Shown one piece after another: positions 62,035-64,000 of a stretch of 64,000 bases of DNA (position 1 is its first letter; each line of letters opens with the position of its first letter). A program made the translations under genes and the position numbers. This DNA comes from Azoarcus sp031556475 (GTDB lineage Bacteria; Pseudomonadota; Gammaproteobacteria; Burkholderiales; Rhodocyclaceae): assembly GCA_031556475.1 (NCBI GenBank), contig JAVBSY010000004.1:3792-67791 (forward strand), read 5' to 3'. The notes beneath the pieces are model-generated. The model searched no databases. It saw only the letters and a program-made list of their open reading frames with translations, and was not told where the DNA came from.

Positions 62035-62178
62035 CCCATCGCGTTTGAGGCGCCAGGACCGGGCCGCCCAGGCCAACGGCGAGTCTGGAAGGCGACGCTT
62101 CAGAAAGTCACCAAGGCTTTCGAGCGGACGGCTACACTTGCGCCGCCGTAGCGGTAGCGCCCTTTGTTCGATGACGAT

Positions 62179-63381
62179 ATGAAACTCAAACCAAGCAAGC
62201 CCTTCTTTGTCGGTCTGGCCGCCGGTCTCGTGCTGGCAGTGGCCGTTGGCGGCCTGCGTGCGCGTTTGCCGGTGGAAGAACAACAGCCCGACCATCCGCC
62301 GCCTCGGCCGGCGATGACGGTAACGACAGCTACGCCGCGACACGTCGAGTTGCCGTTGCGCTTCGCCGCCAACGGCAACATTGCCGCGTGGCAGGAGGCC
62401 AGCATCGGAACCGAAGCGGGCGGGCTGCGCCTGGCCGAAGTGCGCGTCAACGTCGGCGACGCCGTGCGTGCCGGGGAGGTGCTGGCGGTGTTCGATGATG
62501 CCACCGTGCGCGCCGATCTGGCCCAGGCGCGCGCCGCCCTGGCCGAAGCCGAGGCGGCGGCGGCCGAAGCGGTGGCCAATGCCGAACGTGCCCGTGCCGT
62601 TCAGGCGGAGGCCAGCGGTGCGCTGAGCGCACAATTGGTGGCGCAATACCTCACTGCCGAACAGACCACGCGTGCGCGTATCGAGGCCGCACGCGCCACG
62701 CTGGCCGTGCGCGAGTTGCGTCTGGCGCAAACACGCGTGCTGGCGCCGGACAGCGGGGTGATTTCGGCGCGCGACGCCACCGTGGGCGCGGTGCCTGGCG
62801 CGGGTGTCGAGTTGTTCCGCATGATCCGCCAGGGGCGGCTGGAATGGCGTGCGGAAGTAACGGCGGTGGAACTGGAGCGCATCCGCGTCGGGGAGCAGGT
62901 GGCGCTGAGTGCGGCGGATGGAACCCGTATCGAGGGCAGGGTGCGGATGGTTGCGCCCACGGTCAATCCGCAGACGCGCGCGGCGCTGGTCTATGTCGAT
63001 CTGCCGCTGGACGGTACGACGGTGCTGAAGGCGGGCATGTTCGTGCGCGGCGAATTCGACCTCGGCAGCGCCGGGGCGTTGATCCTGCCGCAGCAGGCGG
63101 TGGTAGTGCGCGAGGCCTTCAGCTATGTGTTCCGCCTGGGAGACGACGGGCGCGTGGCGCAGATCAAGGTGCGCACCGGGCGGCGTAGCGGCGGGCAGGT
63201 GGAGATCGTCGATGGGGTGTCGGCGGATACGCGCGGGGTGGTGGACGGGGCGGGTTTTCTCAACGACGGCGATCTGGTGCATGTCGTCGATCCGTCCGCC
63301 ATGCCTGCGCCCGATGGCGCGGCCGCTGGCGACCCTGCCCATGCCGCCACGGCCCCCGCTGCCAGGGAGGCCGTGCGGTGA
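62179..63381 (+). CDS. RND efflux periplasmic adaptor (membrane fusion protein)
   Basis: This 400-residue protein has an N-terminal anchor helix (FFVGLAAGLVLAVAVGG), a lipoyl-like half (NIAAWQEASIGTEAGGLRLA...VRVNVGDAVRAGEVLAVFDD), a long Ala/Glu-rich coiled-coil hairpin (about 115-185), the second lipoyl half (VLAPDSGVISARDATVGA) and the beta-barrel and membrane-proximal parts. It should join an inner-membrane RND pump to an outer-membrane channel. Its stop overlaps the pump gene. Confidence 0.93.
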   Translation: MKLKPSKPFFVGLAAGLVLAVAVGGLRARLPVEEQQPDHPPPRPAMTVTTATPRHVELPLRFAANGNIAAWQEASIGTEAGGLRLAEVRVNVGDAVRAGEVLAVFDDATVRADLAQARAALAEAEAAAAEAVANAERARAVQAEASGALSAQLVAQYLTAEQTTRARIEAARATLAVRELRLAQTRVLAPDSGVISARDATVGAVPGAGVELFRMIRQGRLEWRAEVTAVELERIRVGEQVALSAADGTRIEGRVRMVAPTVNPQTRAALVYVDLPLDGTTVLKAGMFVRGEFDLGSAGALILPQQAVVVREAFSYVFRLGDDGRVAQIKVRTGRRSGGQVEIVDGVSADTRGVVDGAGFLNDGDLVHVVDPSAMPAPDGAAAGDPAHAATAPAAREAVR

Positions 63382-64000
63382 ACGTTTCCGCTTGGTCGAT
63401 CCGCAACCCGATTCCGGCCATGATGCTGTTCGTTCTGCTGACCTTCGGCGGTTTGGTGTCGTTCGACGCGATGAAGGTGCAGAACTTCCCCGACATCGAT
63501 CTGCCGACGGTGACGGTAACGGCCTCGTTGCCCGGTGCCACGCCGGGCCAACTGGAAAACGACGTCGCGCGCAAGATCGAGAATTCGATCGCCACGCTGC
63601 AGGGACTCAAGCACATCTACACCAAGGTGCAGGACGGTGGCGTCACCATCACAGTCGAATTCCGCCTGGAAAAGCCGGTGCAGGAGGCGGTGGACGACGT
63701 GCGTTCGGCGGTGGCGCGGGTCCGCGCCGATCTGCCGGGCGACGTGCGCGACCCGATCGTCAACAAGGTCGATCTGGCCGGCCAGCCGGTGCTGGCGTTC
63801 ACCATCAGCTCGCCGCGCATGGACGACGAAGCGCTGTCGTGGTTCGTCGACAACGACGTGTCGCGCCGGCTGCTGGCGGTACGCGGCGTCGGCGCGGTCA
63901 ACCGCGTCGGTGGCGTGACCCGCGAGATCCGAGTCACCCTCGATCCGATGCGCCTGCAGGCGCTGGGCGCGACCGCAGCCGAGGTATCGCGCCAATTGCG
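63378..64000 (+). CDS. RND efflux permease (partial, runs off the window)
   Basis: A GTG start overlaps the adaptor stop. The first 207 residues read VNVSAWSIRNPIPAMMLFVL, FPDIDLPTVTVTASLPGATP, ENDVARKIENSIATLQGLKH and VNKVDLAGQPVLAFTI. These are the first helix and porter subdomains of AcrB/MexF-type HAE1 pumps. It exports small molecules using the proton gradient. Substrates cannot be told from this part, and the remaining three quarters lie outside. Confidence 0.95.
   Translation, partial: MNVSAWSIRNPIPAMMLFVLLTFGGLVSFDAMKVQNFPDIDLPTVTVTASLPGATPGQLENDVARKIENSIATLQGLKHIYTKVQDGGVTITVEFRLEKPVQEAVDDVRSAVARVRADLPGDVRDPIVNKVDLAGQPVLAFTISSPRMDDEALSWFVDNDVSRRLLAVRGVGAVNRVGGVTREIRVTLDPMRLQALGATAAEVSRQL

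Noticed and set aside
1..64000. CRISPR array
   Set aside because: No regularly spaced direct repeats or cas genes are seen anywhere in the window.

Overview
The window looks like a high-GC betaproteobacterial chromosome, most likely of the Rhodocyclales/Nitrosomonadales type. This rests on the gmk-rpoZ-spoT-DUF3460 order, miaB-phoH-ybeY, a rnhA-dnaQ pair behind a class I methyltransferase, a periplasmic nitrate reductase operon, and aryl-polyene (xanthomonadin-like) genes. The genus cannot be read from the sequence alone.

Left part (1-4.9 kb): a minus-strand operon of a Tat-type dienelactone-hydrolase-like enzyme, a secreted cyclophilin-like protein, a zinc alcohol dehydrogenase, an SDR and the start of a transporter. 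It is divergent from a LysR regulator, with a T-N11-A operator between them. Next (4.9-5.3 kb) come scars of a hipA gene and of a tyrosine-recombinase C-terminus.

Accessory island (about 5.3-22.5 kb): an intact tyrosine integrase, a gene-poor stretch, three small genes (two membrane proteins of similar layout around a 73-residue protein), a Fic protein, and a five-gene overlapping operon that I read as a Druantia type I-like anti-phage system. That operon contains a DUF1998-type DEAH helicase (DruE) followed by a DUF4338 protein (DruA). The order is X-E-A-Y-Z, which would be a circular permutation (D-E-A-B-C) of the described druABCDE. A frameshifted integrase remnant follows. The island ends against what appear to be the last six codons of yicC, directly before gmk.

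Core and metabolic part (22.7-34.7 kb): gmk, rpoZ, spoT, DUF3460, a UbiE-like methyltransferase, a DnaQ-exonuclease/GIY-YIG fusion, then napFDAGHBC. A perfect FNR box lies upstream of nap and an intrinsic terminator follows napC.

Pigment region (34.8-47.6 kb): deacetylase, methyltransferase, ketosynthase, chain-length-factor-like protein, dehydratase and ketoreductase on the plus strand, followed by a CPA2 antiporter and a diguanylate cyclase. On the minus strand lie a glycosyltransferase, an acyltransferase, a MipA/OmpV protein, a XanB2-like chorismatase and a flavin-dependent halogenase-like enzyme. Together these suggest a hydroxybenzoate-primed, possibly halogenated aryl polyene. ACP, ligase and exporter genes are not here.

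Right part (47.6-64 kb): two paralogous lipoproteins flank a methyltransferase, rnhA and dnaQ. Then come tRNA-Met, miaB-phoH-ybeY (YbeY with a long N-terminal extension), a minus-strand DCC/DoxX/SDR/DUF2269 operon controlled by two matching palindromes, corC-lnt, and the start of an RND efflux operon.
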